From NCBI GenBank assembly GCA_036023115.1, contig JAYKKT010000086.1, positions 18,088,501 through 18,152,500 on the forward strand: a DNA stretch of 64,000 nucleotides. Direction: 5' to 3'. The translations under genes were made by a program, and so were the position numbers. The stretch comes from Brasenia schreberi. Lineage: Eukaryota > Streptophyta > Magnoliopsida > Nymphaeales > Cabombaceae. The notes below the pieces were generated by a model. It searched no databases and had not been told where the DNA came from. It saw only the letters and a list, made by a program, of their open reading frames with translations. Numbering within the stretch: position 1 is the first letter of the stretch; every line of letters starts with the position of its first letter. Below, one piece after another: positions 44,941-57,011 of the stretch.

Positions 44941-47900
44941 TAGACTTGGAGGATGAAATCCAAGACCTCGAAAAGCAATAGGAGCTCGAAGCCATGCATG
45001 AGCTAGAGCAACCTCAGGATGCTTGCTCTCACCATGAAAAGGTAGAAAAGCTTGAAAAAGGTATGTCCAAAACTCATTCTCCCATAAACTCCCAACTTGA
45101 TCCTCCCCTTCTTAGTGTAGGATCGATAAATCATTTATTGGATGCATCAAATCACACTCATGCGCCCACAAACCCACTCAATGATTCCAAGAATGTGGAT
45201 TTTCAAGGTGCGCCAAATGTCCCGCACCAACAAAAAGAATTTCAAAAAGAAAAACAAAATCAAAATCAAAATATAGTAGACATGGCTATCCTAAGGCATG
45301 CATCGACATCCTAGGTACACCTAACCCTACCATACATAAACAAGTCTCCTTGAGCCTATGTTTGTACCATGAACCCGAACCTACAACCATGATTTTCTCC
45401 AACATCCCCAAACCCACCAAGGGACCGATCATGGTTTTCCTTAGAATTCACACCCTTACAAATTGCAAGGGATCGAACATGTTTTTCCTTTGCACTCAAA
45501 TAAACACAAGTCATCCACCCCTAGGGACACATTGGGTTGTACCTAAGGACCATGCCAAAACTGTCCACCTCTTGGAAGAGCCTAAGCCAAAACCTCTCAA
45601 GCCACTTACTCCTAGGGTCATGTGGAAGCCCAAGTCTTCCATCCCCTATCTCCAAGACCTTAGCCAAGTCTAAACGTGTGTACATACATGACATGGACAA
45701 CACCATGTTCCAAGGCCACCCACTTTACAAAACATTTTCAGAACTCAAGAAGCCTTGGAACATGATGTTGAATATGGGTTACACACCTTACCAAGGTCTA
45801 GAGGCACATAACGAAGGTCGTCTAGAGCTAATCCTACCTAGTCCTAACGTGAGTCGATATGGATTGGGCTATACCCCATCCATACCCCCTTAACCACCAC
45901 CTAAGACTACTTGGGTCAAGAGTGCCCTAGAACCTCCTAAAATCGAGACCTATGACTTAGACTTCTTGTTTGAAGTCTAATTCATGGTGTTTTCTTTGTA
46001 GGTTTGATGGAAGATCCCTTTTTAGAAAAAAATTATATATTTGCAAAAGCCAAAAAAATTTAGAAAACTCTCAAAACCCAAAAACATTTGAAAAATCTAA
46101 AAATTCTAAAAAGGAAATTGTTTATATTCATTCTCCTATTATTTATTTGAAAAAAGCCTAAAAAAGAAAGTCTTTTATATTCATCCTTCTAGTTTTTAAA
46201 AAATATAAAAAAATTGAAAATTTTGAAATTACCCAAAAATATTGACCATGTACAAAACCCATTTTCAAATTCTTCAAAGATTATATATATTCCCAAACCA
46301 AAATCGGCTAAGTCCATCGTGCACAACCCCCCTCTCTCACCTAGCACTTCCCTAGAAATTAAAATGCTTGAGAATGATCAAAGTGAAGAGGAAGATTCCC
46401 TCATCCATTAGGAAGATCAAGCCTCCGAGCTTCCTGAATTTCATAGAATCCTTGACTTGGAAAAACCTTTAAATTCCGTAGGAGAGGATCTTTAGGGAGT
46501 GAGTCTAACCTAAAGATGTAAAAATAGGTGCATGTTTGCATGAGCATGAAAGAGCATCATTCATTGTATTTTTTTGAAATCCTATATTTGCATGGACCTA
46601 TAAAGACATGTCGGGATTAGACCCTAGAATTGTAGAATATCATCTACACTTAGAACCCAATGTGAAACCCGTTAAGCGAGAAATTAGGAAAGGGTTCATG
46701 GTAAGCTAAAGGGGCATTAAAGTCGATCCCTCTAAGTGTCGAGCCATCGTAGACATGCCTCAACCCTCCAATTTAACCCAAATCTAAAGCCTCCAAAGGA
46801 GATTTATCTCCAATATAGCAACAAGATGCCAACCTTTCAATAGGCTTTTGAGAAAAGGGGTGAAATTTGAATGGGATGATGATTGTCAAAAAGCTTTCGA
46901 AAGATTGAAAACTTATTTGGTAAATCCTCCCATTTTAAAACCTCAAAAGCAAGGAAAACCTTTATTGCTTTATATTTCCATTCATACGAATACATTGGGT
47001 GTTTTACTTGCTCAAATATGAGGATGATAGCCATAGGGAGTGTGTTATTTACTACATTTTGAAAACTCTATTGGCATATGAAAGAAATTATCAAGTCATG
47101 GAGAAAACGTGCTTGCCCTTAGTATGAGCTTACCAAAAGTTTAGATATTATTTCCTAGATCATGAAATTTGGAGAGTGTCTAAGCTTGATCCAATCAAGC
47201 ACCTGTTTGAACAACCTATCCTAACGGGTAGGCTTGGTAAATGGCAACTCCTCTTAATGGAGTATGATCTAAAATTTCATGATCAAACCTCTATTAAAGG
47301 ATAGGTCCTAGCCGATCATGTGGCCTAATTGCCTCTTGAAGATACATATCCTATACTTGATGAAATGCCCGATGAAGGCATATTTGCAAATGAATTTCAA
47401 AACCATGTTTTAGCAAATCATTTTAATGAAGATCAAGTATGGAAATTGTATTTTGATGGGGCTAGGAATCAGCAAGGGGTAGGTATAGGAGCCATCCTTA
47501 TATCCCCTGAAAAGGGAGAGATCCCCATTGTCATTCGACTAGATTTCGAATGCTCAAATAATATGGTCGAGTATGAAGCACTCATACAAGGCCTAAAAAT
47601 TTTGAAAAATCTAGGAGCATCATGTATTGAATTCTTTGGAGATTTCTTACTTGTTGTAAACTAAGTTTCGAAAATTTGGCATGTCAAGAATGAAAAACTT
47701 ATACCATACCATAAATTGGCCACTAAACTGGTCGATTCTTTCAAATCATGCACACTCACTCATATAGGTAGAGAGAACAATACCATAGCAGATGCCCTCT
47801 TATTCCTAAGTTCAACTCTAAGGGTCGATCCTACCTTGGGAACCCGATCCTTAGAAATATGACACTCACCCACTCCATCCACTCACGATTTGGAGATTTG

Positions 47901-48420
47901 CCAAAATGACCAAAATCTAATTGAAAAATCTTGGTTTTATGATATTAAAAACTTTTTGGAAAATGGAAGATCTCCCGAGTTTGCTTCTTTCGAAGATAAA
48001 GCTTTGATTCGAAAAATTTCAACCCGATATGTGATTTTGGGAGGGATTCTTTATAAAAAGAGTTTTACCGACATCTTGTTGAGATGTGTAGACCTTGATG
48101 AAGCTAGGACCATAATGCATGAGTTCCACGATGGAGAATGTGGAGGCTATGTCAATGCAAATATGATGGCCATGAAGATATTTAGGGCCGATTATTTTTT
48201 GGTCCACTCTTTAGCAAGAATTATCATGAGCATGTCATCAATGTCAAGTGCATGGACATTCCATTTATATCCTATCGTCCACCTTGCATTCCATTGTGAG
48301 CCCATGGCTCTGCACCATGTAGCCATTTGACATCATAGGACTCATATCATCTCCACCAAACTAGGGGCATTTAGAATGTATTCCCTAAAAATCTTTTCAT
48401 GGAGACTGAATATATTAATC
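44940..48420 (+). pseudogene. Gypsy (Tat-type) pol, deleted and frameshifted
   Basis: In order: an acidic segment (EDEIQDLEK; 44955-45310); a G-patch-like region (45700-45890) with MLNMGYTPYQGLEAH and RYGLGY; an RT start (about 46590-46680, GLDPRIVEYHLHLEPNVKP) followed at once by the RT end (about 46715-47010, with CQPFNRLLRKGVKFEWDDDC), so the catalytic core is deleted. Next comes the first RNase H connection (47095-47300) and an archaeal-like RNase H (47329-47760) with LYFDGARNQQGVGIGAILIS and NNMVEYEALIQGL. The integrase zinc-binding region (47890-48250) has MHEFHDGECGGYVNANMMAMKI, then a CQ-like remnant; the DDE core is missing. Many stops. Confidence 0.85.
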
Positions 48421-49890
48421 ATCTCATAAAGCATGTATCTCTATCATATCACATGGAATACATTTTTACATGTCATGCATCATATGCACATCATTCACCA
48501 TAAGAGGCCCAAAAAGGGTGGCAACCCAAGTAGGAATGTCCCCATGTCATAAAAGTGGCAACAAAAAATCGATAATGCGTATTGATTGATATTGAGGGCA
48601 GAAAGTTAGTAGACCCTATAAATCCCTAATACTTGAAAAAAAAAATATTATGTATAGGGTCTATGTTAAATTCTTTCGAAAAGATTTTAAAATGGATCTC
48701 CTTTGAACTTCTTGAAAGATGGATCAAGATTGATTGTATCGCACTGAATTAAGGAATTGATGCTTTATGAAAACTAGAGTTTTCAAAATCATGTGGTAAC
48801 ATTTAAAAAATCCTTGGCTTACAAAACGAAGTCTTATTCAAAATAGCAAAATATTTTCAAATAGTAGATACTATTAAGAAATGGGATGATCTTGGTTGAA
48901 TCGAGTAGTCAAAGGCATAAGTTTTCCCCCATTTTACTTCTCTCTCTAAAAGAAAAATTGGCAAAATTAAAAGAAAAAAGAATACAAAAACTCCTCCATA
49001 AAGATGTCTTCCCTTCGAACAGAAAGAGGGAATACAAAAATTCTAACAAAAGAGGTCTTATCTTTGAAAAAAAAAAGAAGAAGAAAAAGAGAATGCAAAA
49101 CTCCTCCAAAAAGAGGTATTCTCTTCTGATAGAAAGAGGGAATACAAAAAATCCTTCAAAAGAGGTCTTCTCTTTGAATAAAAAGAAAAAAGAAAAAGCT
49201 AAAGCTAAAAGAGCAAATTTCCATCTCTTTGCCTTAAACCACAGGACGCTTCAGAAGGGACCGTGATAACTCTTTCCCATATCCCTACAACTTGTCCCAA
49301 TGGAAAAAGATTTATCCATGAAAATCCTAAAGTAACAATAAAATCTACTTATTTGGATTTCATTTTGTTTGAGAATTAGACTTTGTTGTGTGGGAAATGG
49401 AAATTTGAAATGTTTTCTAAAATTTCCTACAAAACCTCTGCTAAGTAGTGGGTATTGAAACTCGAATGAAGGGCAATATGAAAAATTGAAAGTCCTTTCG
49501 ATAGAAACTAAAAGGAGTTCCCTTTTGCAAATGAATTTTGAAAAACCCGAAATGTCAAAATGACATGGGATTATCCTACTTGGAGTAGCCGACCTTCCTA
49601 GGCTCTCCCCAAGCTCATTCATCACTTAAGTGAGTCTCTAAACTCTCACACTTCATTTGTATCACCCACACCATGCATGCATACATTCGAAGTCGTCCAT
49701 GCATGATCATACTTAGCACTATCACCCAATGTAGGTCAAGTCCCCTTTAGCTGAAATCCCCTTTTCTATAATTCAAGGAAAAGGATTTTGTGAAATGAAA
49801 GATATTCTCAAGAAAATTTTGGAAGTAAATCCAAAAGGGTATTTTCTTCTTTGCCATTATCCAAATAAATTTGGATTAATGCCAAAAAGG
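48421..49890 (+). other. Gypsy 3' internal region with A-rich tandem repeat
   Basis: Between the integrase remnant and the 3' LTR there is no recognisable gene. 48968-49190 is a tandem repeat: about two copies of a 110-bp dimer, each with AATACAAAAA, CTCC, AAAGAGGT and CTTCTCTT words. A 124-codon minus-strand frame (49251-49625) shows no motif. Confidence 0.6.
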
Positions 49891-49896
49891 GGCATC
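49882..49896 (+). promoter_or_regulatory. Gypsy polypurine tract
   Basis: CCAAAAAGGGGCATC sits directly before the 3' LTR start (TGTAAACACC), position and composition as expected for the plus-strand primer. Confidence 0.8.
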
Positions 49897-51792
49897 TGTA
49901 AACACCCAAAATTAAAAAATTTTCCTAAACTCCCAATTTTGAAAATCCAATGATTTAAAACATTTTAAAAGTTTAAATCTTTTAACTCTCTAAAATAAAG
50001 GTTTTAAATCAAGTTAAAAAGCCCAGGTGATTTAAGAACAATCAAATGAACAGGTGAAGACCTAATCCAATTCAAGATCGAAAATCAAGTACAAAAGTGA
50101 AGGACGGACCAAGTCAGAGGCTTATCCAGTTATAAAGAATATCAGGTTGGATATGAATATCAAAGATACTAATTGGATAAGGTGGGTTGGTTCATTGCCA
50201 ATCCAGAGGCCGGATCACTTCAAATCATGAATTAGTTCACTTCAAAACAAATGCACCAGTTTTACAAAATGAATTGGACTTGGAAGGGTTGATTTTGAAG
50301 ACTTATCCAAGCTACATCTAGCCAACATATCAATTTAAATCAAGCTGAGTGAAGACAAGTTACTCAAGAAGATAAAGCAAGCCTAGGTGCACACTTTGAC
50401 TTCACCCGACTAGGGCTAGATGTGCCCCATGAACTTGAGAACCAACCCACATGGGGCTGGTCCATATCACCAAAAGAGGGACCACCTAAAGTGGACCTTG
50501 GGGTTTGATATGGGTCATGCAAGGCCCGCCCCAAAGAAGGCCCTAGAAACCATCTCCCTTGGCCTATAAATAGGGACAAAGAGAGGGTGTGTTCATCATC
50601 TTGGAAGGGGAGAGCATCTTGTGATCTTGGGGAATTTGGTGAGAGAAAGGGGCTGCTCTCGATGGAAGGACCAACAAGGGAGTGCTTCCAAGAGAGGGGT
50701 TGCACCTAGGTTGGGTCGTGGGCTGCCAAGGGAGTGAAGAAATAGGGGAAGTGGGTTAGATCATAGACTAAGGGTTGCACTTAGTGAGTATGAAGGAGAT
50801 AGTGAATCAAGAGAGCAAAGGAGGGCCGACTTTCATCTTGAAAGTTCAGTTTTTGGAGAATTTCTGTAAGTATTCATAATCTTTGATTCTCATACATCTC
50901 TTCTTTCAATTTAATTTAAAAGGGGTTGTATTATTGGAGCCTTGTCTCCCCCCATGTTGTAATAAGAAATAGATGTGCTGTGAATTTTCATTCTCACTTA
51001 TGCACTCTATGTGTTTGGTTTTGTAATTCTACCCTAATATATTCTATAAAACACTCTATATTCTCTAACCCCCTCTATGCTTAAGCTAATATACATATTT
51101 CCATTCATTTCTCTTCAATAATTTGTTTAGTGTTGTTGGGTTGTTGCAATTTAAATTCGGGTGAATATGCATTCATGAATGTTCTAAAAAACAAAAAATC
51201 TGGTTTTCTAGCATCTGTATACTCTGATTGTTTTAATTTTAATTCTCTGATCTTTAATCAGAATGCATTGAAACTTTAGGAACAACACCTATACACACCA
51301 ACCCACTAGAAATAAAATTTGTAAGAATTTTAGGGATTTCCTGTTATAGGAGTTGGGTAAAAGTTCCATATCTCTGTTAGTAGGAATTCGAATTGGATGA
51401 AATTAGTCTCATTAGAAAGCTGATATCCATAGTTTTCCAAAAAGACTAAAACCACAAAATTTAGAGTTCTGTATACCGAGATACAGAGGATTCTTTGAGC
51501 CTTTATATTTTTGTCACAGAATCTCTTCAAATAGTGAAGTTAAGTCTAATTCCCAATTTAATTATGTGAATCTATTGGTCAAAAATTCAAAACAAAAGGT
51601 GTTATAGAATCATAATACATCAACGAACATCCTTTAAAAATTTTATGAATTTTGAAGATTCTTAAATCCTTGAGAAAAAATTGGAAATAATTTATGGTAA
51701 ATAGAGCCAGTTTCTGTTTTTCAGAATTTGGTAAATTTTAAGCTTGAAACTAAGTGCACATATTATTTTGTTATCAAAACACATCACCTTCA
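49897..51792 (+). repeat. Gypsy 3' LTR (about 1.9 kb)
   Basis: Matches 41953-43906. It starts TGTAAACACC and ends near ACCTTCA. It lacks a segment of about 60 bp near 51330 relative to the 5' LTR. TATA box at 50565-50570. Confidence 0.88.
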
Positions 51793-51975
51793 CGTGAATT
51801 GGAGTCTATCACCTACCTTTGAAATTCCTAAGCGCTTAGGCTGACCCTTTTGCGTCGATTCAAGAACGCTTAAAGCGAAAAAAACTCGCTTAGCTCAATC
51901 GCCAATTGAAGTAAGATTTGATTTATACATTTTGCTAGTTTTTGAAAACTAGCTTGCACGCTCGCACACGAAGTA
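51793..51975 (-). other. Inverted leader-like segment between gypsy LTR and copia
   Basis: This stretch, which belongs to neither LTR, carries on the minus strand a sequence like the gypsy leader (GCGTTCTTGAATCGACGC then AAGGGTCAGCCTAAGCGCTT), corresponding to about 44070-44120 on the plus strand. It includes a perfect 14-bp palindrome CCTAAGCGCTTAGG at about 51829-51842. It separates the 3' LTR from the copia integrase fragment. Confidence 0.55.
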
Positions 51976-52005
51976 TAATTAAAATTCTCGTTTCAAGTCT
52001 CTACA

Positions 52006-54384
52006 TAGACTTGGAGTGAAAATTTCACGTCTACAAGAGTCACAATCATCTTCTTCTTCTAAATCAAAGAAATCTTGAGATATGGAATGTTCAGAGTTTT
52101 CCAAGGATTTAGACTTATAATAGGTATCATTCTCAAAGAATTTTGCATCCTTAAAAAACATATAATTTGTCATCAATAGGATCAAAACACTTATAACCAT
52201 TTTTGTCTATGCCATAACCAAGAAATACACATTTAATAACCCTAGGAGATAATTTATCATTTTTATCTGTATAAACAAAGTATCTGCATCTAAAAACTCT
52301 ATGTCTTTCATAATAAGGTGAAATTTTATATAATCTTTCAAAAGGAGAAATATTTTAAAGATTCGATGAAGACATTCTATTTATAAGATAAACCGCAGTA
52401 AGAGTAGCTTCTATCTATAGAAATTTAGGAACATTACTTGCAATTAACATAGTTTTGCATGTTTCTATAATGTGTCTATGTTTCCTCTCAACCACAGTAT
52501 TTTGTTGAGAAATTTTAGTGCAAGACTTTTGATTAAAGATCCCATTTGTTTCAACAAATGTTTGAAAATCATTTGACATTTATTCTCCTCCTGAATTCGA
52601 TCTAAAAATCTTAATGGTGGCTCCAAATTGATTTTTGATCATGTTGCAAAAGGTTATAAATTTTTGCTTCAAAAGATATATCGAAGTAAAACGAGTAAAG
52701 TCGTTTACAAATATCACATAATATTGAACTCCTCCCTTAGAAACAACAGGAGTAGGGCCCCAAATATCAGAATGTGTTAAATCAAAAGCTTTGTTAGGTA
52801 CATAGTTCCTTTCACCAAACGGAAGATAATGCATCTTCCCAAGAATACAATCTTTACATTAAAACTTTTGTTCTCTAATCTTTTTCATCAAAGGGATGTT
52901 ACATAATTTTTGTAAATCTAAATATCCAAGTCTTTTATGCCAAAGTGTAGCATCTAAGGTTACATTATAAGACTCAAAATTTGACATAACCAAATAATCC
53001 ATTTTTTATAGTCCACTTCCTCTATTACCTTTATCAATTACCTTCTTTGATAGGTGATCCTGCACCACACAATGCTTGGATGAGAAAGTGACTATTCATT
53101 ATCATAAATTTGAGCAACTGAAAGCAAGTTTAAATTTATTTTAGGTATAAAGCTTACATTTTTAATTTGAAAATTTTCTTTTTCGAAATTTCATATTTTC
53201 TTAATTTGAAGTTTTGTACTATCAGTCGTAAAAACATGTTTTCCAATAGTATCTTGAGATTCATTTAAGAAATTTTCACAATGAGTTATATGAAAAGAGG
53301 CACCCGAATCTAAAAACCAAGGCATACCTTGAGAGGTGGAGAGAGCATTCTCGGAGATGCTTGCTTTTTCTTTCAATATTTTTTCTATGTATATCTTAAT
53401 GTTGTTGGGCAAGACTCCATTTTCTTTCACGATCCCATATTTCCAAACTTTTTTCGAAGAAGAGGACAAGTGCTTTTAACATGTTCACTTTCCTTACAAT
53501 AGTGACAAATGATGTCCTTGGTTGGCAACGGGCCCATGGGTTTCTTTGATCCTTCATTTTTTGCATGCGGAGGCTTATATGTCTTCATGTTGGCTCCCAG
53601 TTTAAAGGCGACAAGAACGGCTTCTTTTGTAACATTACTATTTTTTAACCTTGTTTCCTCCATAACAAGGTCGGCCAAAAATGAGTCTCCTCTAGGTTTA
53701 GGTTATCTATATATTAAATTTGATCTAATATTTTCAAATTCATCTCTTAACCCACGCATGAACAAAAAGAAATATTGATTGTCCAAAAACTCTTGAAATT
53801 CATCCAATTTTCGAAGTTTTTTGAATTTATCAAAGCTCCTAAGTTGAATCCGTAACTTCGAAAACTCATTATGATAGTCTCTAATGCTTAAATTTTCTTG
53901 TTTAAGCATTATCATTCTTTTCATCAAATCAATTTGAAAGACAAAATCATCTTAACAATGAATTTTTTCAAATATTCATAAGTTTCAAATGCATTTTTGA
54001 AAACACTAATTCTATTTCTAAGTTTTTCATTGACATTTTGACAAATAATCCAAGTAATTTGTACATTCATTTTTTCCTATGATTTTAAGTCTTATTCATA
54101 TTTTTCATGAGCTTTAACAACCTCATCATCATTCAAACCATCAATATTCAAAATCGGTTATTTATTATTCCATTAATATAATCCCAAAAATCTTTTGACA
54201 AAAAATATTTTTTCATGATCTTTGCCCAACTTTGATAACATTTTAGTTCAAGGATACATCTAAATGTCTCATTTTTACTTTCTATTTCATGCAAAATCAA
54301 AAGATTTAGACTAACCTCAAGTTTGGTATGATTTCTCGAAATTTGCACTTGTAGCATGCTTCTCAATGCACTCGATTTCTTCAA
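52006..54384 (-). pseudogene. Copia gag, protease and integrase, broken
   Basis: From high to low coordinate: gag (54384-53703, with YHNEFSKLRIQLRSFD and GLRDEFENIRSNLIYR); zinc knuckle of the C-x2-C-x4-H-x4-C type (CHYCKESEHVKSTC, about 53520-53480); protease with WFLDSGASFHITHCEN (about 53330-53280; the D-S/T-G active site reads DSG); integrase with HSDIWGPTPVVSKGG and FVNDFTRFTSIYLLKQKF (52834-52580); integrase C-terminal part (FDPIDDKLYVFKDAKFF, read across a frameshift at about 52190) down to about 52006. Several stops and frameshifts are present. Confidence 0.88.
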
Positions 54385-54402
54385 TCCAAGACTCTGATAT
54401 CA
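54385..54402 (-). promoter_or_regulatory. Copia primer-binding site (initiator tRNA-Met)
   Basis: Minus-strand TGATATCAGAGTCTTGG directly after the 5' LTR end. Plant copia elements use TGGTATCAGAGC, complementary to the 3' end of initiator tRNA-Met; one internal base differs (GA for GG). Confidence 0.88.
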
Positions 54403-54660
54403 TGTAAATTGTTGTCAATAATCAAATGTTGAAGCCTTCACAAACCAATTTGTCAAAGTGCCAATAACTCAAATCATCCAAATATGGATGTCACACACAA
54501 ATATCTCAACAAGAATGTAGAAGCAAGTCAAACATCAAACAAAAGTTGTGCAAAAACAACATTCATTTTATTGATAATAGAATGAGGTATTTATAGGGGA
54601 AGAAGGGGAAGATTCATTACATGAATCTGATCCATTGGGATCCAAATTACAATTGACTGA
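54403..54660 (-). repeat. Copia 5' LTR, U3 altered or truncated
   Basis: From 54403 to about 54626 it matches 39788-40010, including the TATAAATA box at about 54588-54595. Beyond that the GC-rich U3 part with its two hairpins is missing and only an ATTACAATT-like end (about 54647) resembles the other LTR. Confidence 0.75.
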
Positions 54661-55061
54661 ACCTAACTACAATACTAAACACAAACTTAAACATGACTAA
54701 AAATTAAAATAAGAACGTGGACTTCAACTTGATTTCCACAACAGATACAAGGGGGAATCTTCTTGAGTTGGTTTGCAAGAGCTTTGGTATAAGACCCTAT
54801 AGAGTACGTTGCACAGGGAGATGGGTCTCAAATAGGGATGGCAAGATTGATCCTACCCATTCAACGCCGACCCGATTGGCTCGCTATCCATTGGGGAAAA
54901 GAGAATCCAAACCCATACCCACCCCAACGAGGTTTAGGTTGGGGGCGTGTCCCATTGTCATTGCTAGTATAAAATCACGCATTGCTGCAGGTTAATCCAT
55001 TTTGGGAATGAGAGTAATGATAATATTGTTGAGAGTACAGGAAAGTTGTGAATGTTCATAC
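54661..55061. other. Spacer between copia and hAT copy 2
   Basis: No gene recognised. The 92-codon plus frame at 54717-54995 contains GGGATGG and ACCCATACCCACCCC repeats typical of low-complexity plant DNA and shows no domain. Confidence 0.4.
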
Positions 55062-55424
55062 TAGTGTTATCCGTATCGTAGAATGTCATGATATGATACA
55101 AGACAATATATCGCATTACACAGGGTACTGTGCAATATGATATCGTATCATACGATATGACACATGTCACCTGTATCGTATATGGACCCTAGTTGAATAG
55201 AAACTAGCGTTTTTGTGGGATTTTGGCTTGTGTTCACGGCTCTCCAAGGCTCCTTTCGGTGCCTTTCCCCATCCTTGGTGTTTAAGGCTCGAAAAAAATT
55301 GCTTTATGATATTCGTGCAAGGCTCCTCACTCAAATTGTGGTATATTTTTTACGTTTTTCAGACTTTTTTCTTTGTATTTTTTTTTTGTGTTATTTGCAT
55401 TTTTTTTTTCAATGACAAAATATG

Positions 55425-56860
55425 AAGAGAATTATGGAATGAGACATGATGCAGCACACATATGGACATATAGGCGAGGAAGAACTTTGTTAAACTTTTT
55501 TGTCTACTGTCTTAAAAGACTTATATTTTTGAGATCTCTAGATATGTCAGAGGATAGACATAGTGCAATTATCTTGAGATAAAAATTTGATAATGTGATA
55601 TCTGAGTTTAGGATAGAGAATGTAGTCCAATTCATTACAGATAATACAACTAACTATAAAACAGTTGGAAAGGAGTTATCAGATACTTATGGGACTTTCT
55701 ATTGGACATCATGTGCAACCCATTGTTTAGATCTCATCCTTGAGGATATTGGTGAGACGGATGAGATAAAGGCAACAATTGAGTATTGCCAAGATATCAC
55801 TAAATTTATCTACAGCCATGCCTTTATATTATGTATGATGAAGAGATATACAGATGGTGTAGAACTCCTTCGTACAATTGTAACTCAGTTTGCAACTAAT
55901 TTCTTATTTGTACAACAAAATAGAAGAAATAGAAAATTAAATGAGATTTCACAAACAATCTTCAAGAGTACATTTTGGAATACATGCGTTAGACTATTGG
56001 GGATTACATGTCCTTTAGTAAAGAGTTTGAGATTAACTAATAGCGAGTTGAAATCATCTATGGGCTATCTTTATAAAGCTATGTATAGGGTAAAAGAAGC
56101 CATTAGAAGTAATTTCAATGGAAGAAGAAATATATAAATGGTGGAGAGCTCCTTCGTATAGTTGTAACTCGGTTTGCAACTAATTTCTTATATGTACATA
56201 GCATTGTGAGACAAAAGCAAGCCTTAAAAATAATGTTTTCCTTAGATGAGTGACAATAATTTGTATAGATGTCTCAAAATAGAAGAAATAGAAAGTTGAA
56301 TGAGATTTTTGAGACAGTTTTAAGGAGTATATTTTGCAATGTATGTGTTAAACTATTGAGGATTACATGTCATTTAGTGAAGGTTTTGTGATTGACTAAT
56401 AGCAAGGAGAAACCATCTATGAGCTATCTTTATGAAGTCATGAATAGGACAAAAGAAGCCATTAAAAGTAATTTCAATAGAAGAAGAGATATACAAATGG
56501 TGCAGAGCTCCTTCGTATAGCTATAACTCAGTTTGAAACTAATTTCTTACCTGTATCGAGTATTATGAGACAAAAACAAGCCTTTAAGATAATGTTTTAC
56601 TTAGATGAGTAACAATAATTTGCAGAGTTGTCTCAAAATAGAAAGTTAAATGAGATGTCAAAGACAATCTTTAGGAGTACATTTTGGAATGTATGTGTTA
56701 CACTATTGAGGATTACATATCATTTATTAAAGGTTTTGAGATTGACTAATACTGAGGATAAACCATCTATGAGCTATCTTTATGAAGACATGAATAAGGC
56801 AAAAGAAGGCATTAAAAGTAATTTCAATAAAAGAAATAGAGATTATATGCTCGTATAGAA
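55425..56860 (+). pseudogene. hAT transposase core (copy 2) with internal triplication
   Basis: The N-terminal BED finger is missing. The DUF659-like core reads YRRGRTLLNFF (about 55470), then FITDNTTNYKTVGKELSDTY, YWTSCATHCLDLILEDIG (55595-55770). After about 55845 a block of about 359 bp coding for LLRTIVTQFATNFL...NRKLNEIS...TFWNTCVRLL...YLYKAM is repeated three times in tandem (starts about 55845, 56128 and 56487); the first unit lacks about 75 bp. Units contain stops (for example near 56137 and 56240). The triplication is not in copy 1. Confidence 0.85.
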
Positions 56861-57011
56861 TATTATAGATAATAGATGGAACAAATAATTGCATCAGCCT
56901 ATTCATGTAGCAACATATTACCTAAATACATCATTTAGGTACTCAAGAAGCTTTAAAAGAGATGGTGAGGTTAATCGAGGTATCATTGATTGTATAGACA
57001 GATTAGTTCAT

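Larger units (their letters stand above)
41953..51792 (+). mobile_element. Ty3-gypsy retrotransposon, Tat-lineage features, nested in copia
   Basis: A 9.8-kb plus-strand element with two LTRs of about 1.9 kb (41953-43906 and 49897-51792), both starting TGTAAACACCCAAAA. They are roughly 90-95 percent alike by eye, with one indel of about 60 bp. Its interior (43907-49896) holds a broken pol: G-patch segment, RT remnants, two RNase H-type regions and an integrase zinc-finger. The extra RNase H of the archaeal-like kind after RT is typical of the Tat (Ogre/Retand) lineage. It interrupts the copia element between integrase and reverse transcriptase. I could not confirm a 5-bp target duplication. 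The RT and integrase cores are deleted, so it is non-autonomous. Confidence 0.88.
39788..54660 (-). mobile_element. Ty1-copia retrotransposon, split by a gypsy insertion
   Basis: Minus-strand element. The 3' LTR is at 39788-40192 and the 5' LTR begins at 54403; both share TGTAAATTGTTGT...GTCAAAGCG/TGCC...GATGTCACACAC over about 220 bp. Next to the 5' LTR is a primer-binding site complementary to initiator tRNA-Met, and next to the 3' LTR a polypurine tract. Coding pieces run gag, zinc knuckle, protease, integrase (54384 down to 52006), then reverse transcriptase and RNase H (41900 down to 40206). The 9.8-kb gap between them is a plus-strand gypsy element. Gene order GAG-PR-INT-RT-RH is diagnostic of copia. 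The outer edge of the 5' LTR is uncertain because it diverges from the 3' LTR after about 54626. Confidence 0.9.

Noticed and set aside
48886..49266. Lys-rich 126-codon frame
   Set aside because: Produced by A-rich tandem repeats between gypsy pol and the 3' LTR; no domain.
50364..50705. Minus-strand 113-codon frame
   Set aside because: Lies antisense within the gypsy 3' LTR; the corresponding region of the 5' LTR is broken, so no conserved coding.
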